In this document: piece by piece, positions 5,886 to 6,294 of the stretch
How positions within the stretch are numbered: the first letter of the stretch is position 1
Layout: every line of letters starts with the position of its first letter
From: JBCBZH01 sp039815415
GTDB lineage: Bacteria; Bacteroidota; Rhodothermia; Rhodothermales; Rubricoccaceae
DNA length: 6,294 nucleotides
Assembly (NCBI GenBank): GCA_039815415.1
Contig: JBCBZH010000259.1
Coordinates: 1-6,294 of the forward strand
Direction: 5' to 3'
The notes under the pieces: generated by a model
What the model was told of the DNA's origin: nothing
What the model saw: only the letters and a program-made list of their open reading frames with translations
Database searches by the model: none
Program-made: the position numbers and the translations under genes

Positions 5886-6278
5886 TCAGGGGGCAGGAGG
5901 CTGTTGCTCGAGGGCGAGTTGTGATTCGACGGCTTCGGTGAGGGCCGCAACGGCGTCGGCCTCGAGGGCAACCTCAGTCAGGCGCTGGTCGAGCCGCGTG
6001 GAGTCCCAACCATGATGCTCGTAGACGAGATCCCGCAAACTATCGCTAAGCGAAGATTCGCCACGAACGGCGCCGCGAGCGTCGGCCAAATGGAGGTCCA
6101 CCAGCACGTGGACCAGGGACGAATCCACGGCTGCCTGTTCAGCATTTCGCCCCTCCCCGCACCCGCTGGCAGGGACTCCGATCAGGAGCACCATGCAAGT
6201 CAGGAGGGAGAGGGCACGGAGCAATCCGGGCTTCGACAGGGGGCGCGGGGGAGTGGAGCCGATTCGGAATCGAGTCAT
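5886..6278 (-). CDS. Small lipoprotein resembling DUF4296
   Basis: A 130-residue exported protein with a long basic signal segment (Arg and Lys up to residue 21), a hydrophobic core at about 19-35 and lipobox-like ASGC with Cys40 as the lipidation site. The mature part is mostly helical and acidic. VHVLVDLHLADA (56-67) followed by DLVYEHHGWDSTRLDQRL (83-100) resembles DUF4296, a family of small Bacteroidota lipoproteins of unknown function; this match is from memory of the pattern. The start ATG has GAGGG seven bases upstream, the only Shine-Dalgarno-like sequence before any start in this window. Only 16 bases precede it here, so a longer upstream context cannot be seen. Met29 is a poorer alternative because it would leave almost no basic n-region. 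The stop is 10 bases before the asparaginase-like start, which implies co-transcription. Confidence 0.82.
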   Translation of the reverse strand: MTRFRIGSTPPRPLSKPGLLRALSLLTCMVLLIGVPASGCGEGRNAEQAAVDSSLVHVLVDLHLADARGAVRGESSLSDSLRDLVYEHHGWDSTRLDQRLTEVALEADAVAALTEAVESQLALEQQPPAP

Positions 6279-6294
6279 GTCGGTGCCCTCGCCC

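Noticed and set aside
5360..5971. Longer asparaginase-like protein starting at 5971
   Set aside because: The added 32 residues are Pro/Ser-rich, have no family counterpart and would overlap the upstream lipoprotein gene by 86 bases. The family N-terminus begins exactly at the ATG at 5875.

Overview
The window is a gene-dense bacterial segment, GC-rich by eye, with eight protein-coding genes and short gaps. Several features point to the Bacteroidota/Rhodothermota group, most likely a Rhodothermota-like organism: the ExbD proteins have the Bacteroidota form (one ends in an 'ISLAEP' tail), RecQ has its zinc cluster far downstream of the helicase core, one lipoprotein resembles DUF4296, and almost no gene has a Shine-Dalgarno sequence. 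This placement is inference from family features, not from a marker gene.

Left part (1-1889, plus strand): the 3' end of an ExbB/TolQ/MotA-type proton-channel gene is followed by a 105-base gap with two hairpins. Next come a small three-helix membrane protein and two different exbD genes, closed by a good intrinsic terminator. Together they look like an inner-membrane energy-transducing motor (ExbB-ExbD) that would use the proton gradient to power a TonB- or Tol-type periplasmic partner. No tonB gene is present before the terminator.

Middle (1890-3970): a nested inverted repeat with a perfect 18-bp palindrome lies just before recQ, a complete DNA-repair helicase gene of Bacteroidota layout. 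recQ converges on a minus-strand gene, and a 14-bp-stem terminator sits between them, oriented mainly for the minus-strand gene.

Right part (3991-6278, minus strand, read right to left): a small DUF4296-like lipoprotein, a single-domain asparaginase-like protein and a large LVIVD/choice-of-anchor-B lipoprotein. Gaps are 10 and 43 bases, so the three could be one transcript ending at the shared terminator. All three carry the hexamer ACCGAC at or just before the start codon.

The genes belong to recognised families. I see no CRISPR array, tRNA, rRNA, insertion sequence or clear novel multi-gene system. The most interesting points are the palindrome before recQ, the small membrane protein inside the ExbB/ExbD operon, and the lone N-terminal asparaginase domain.
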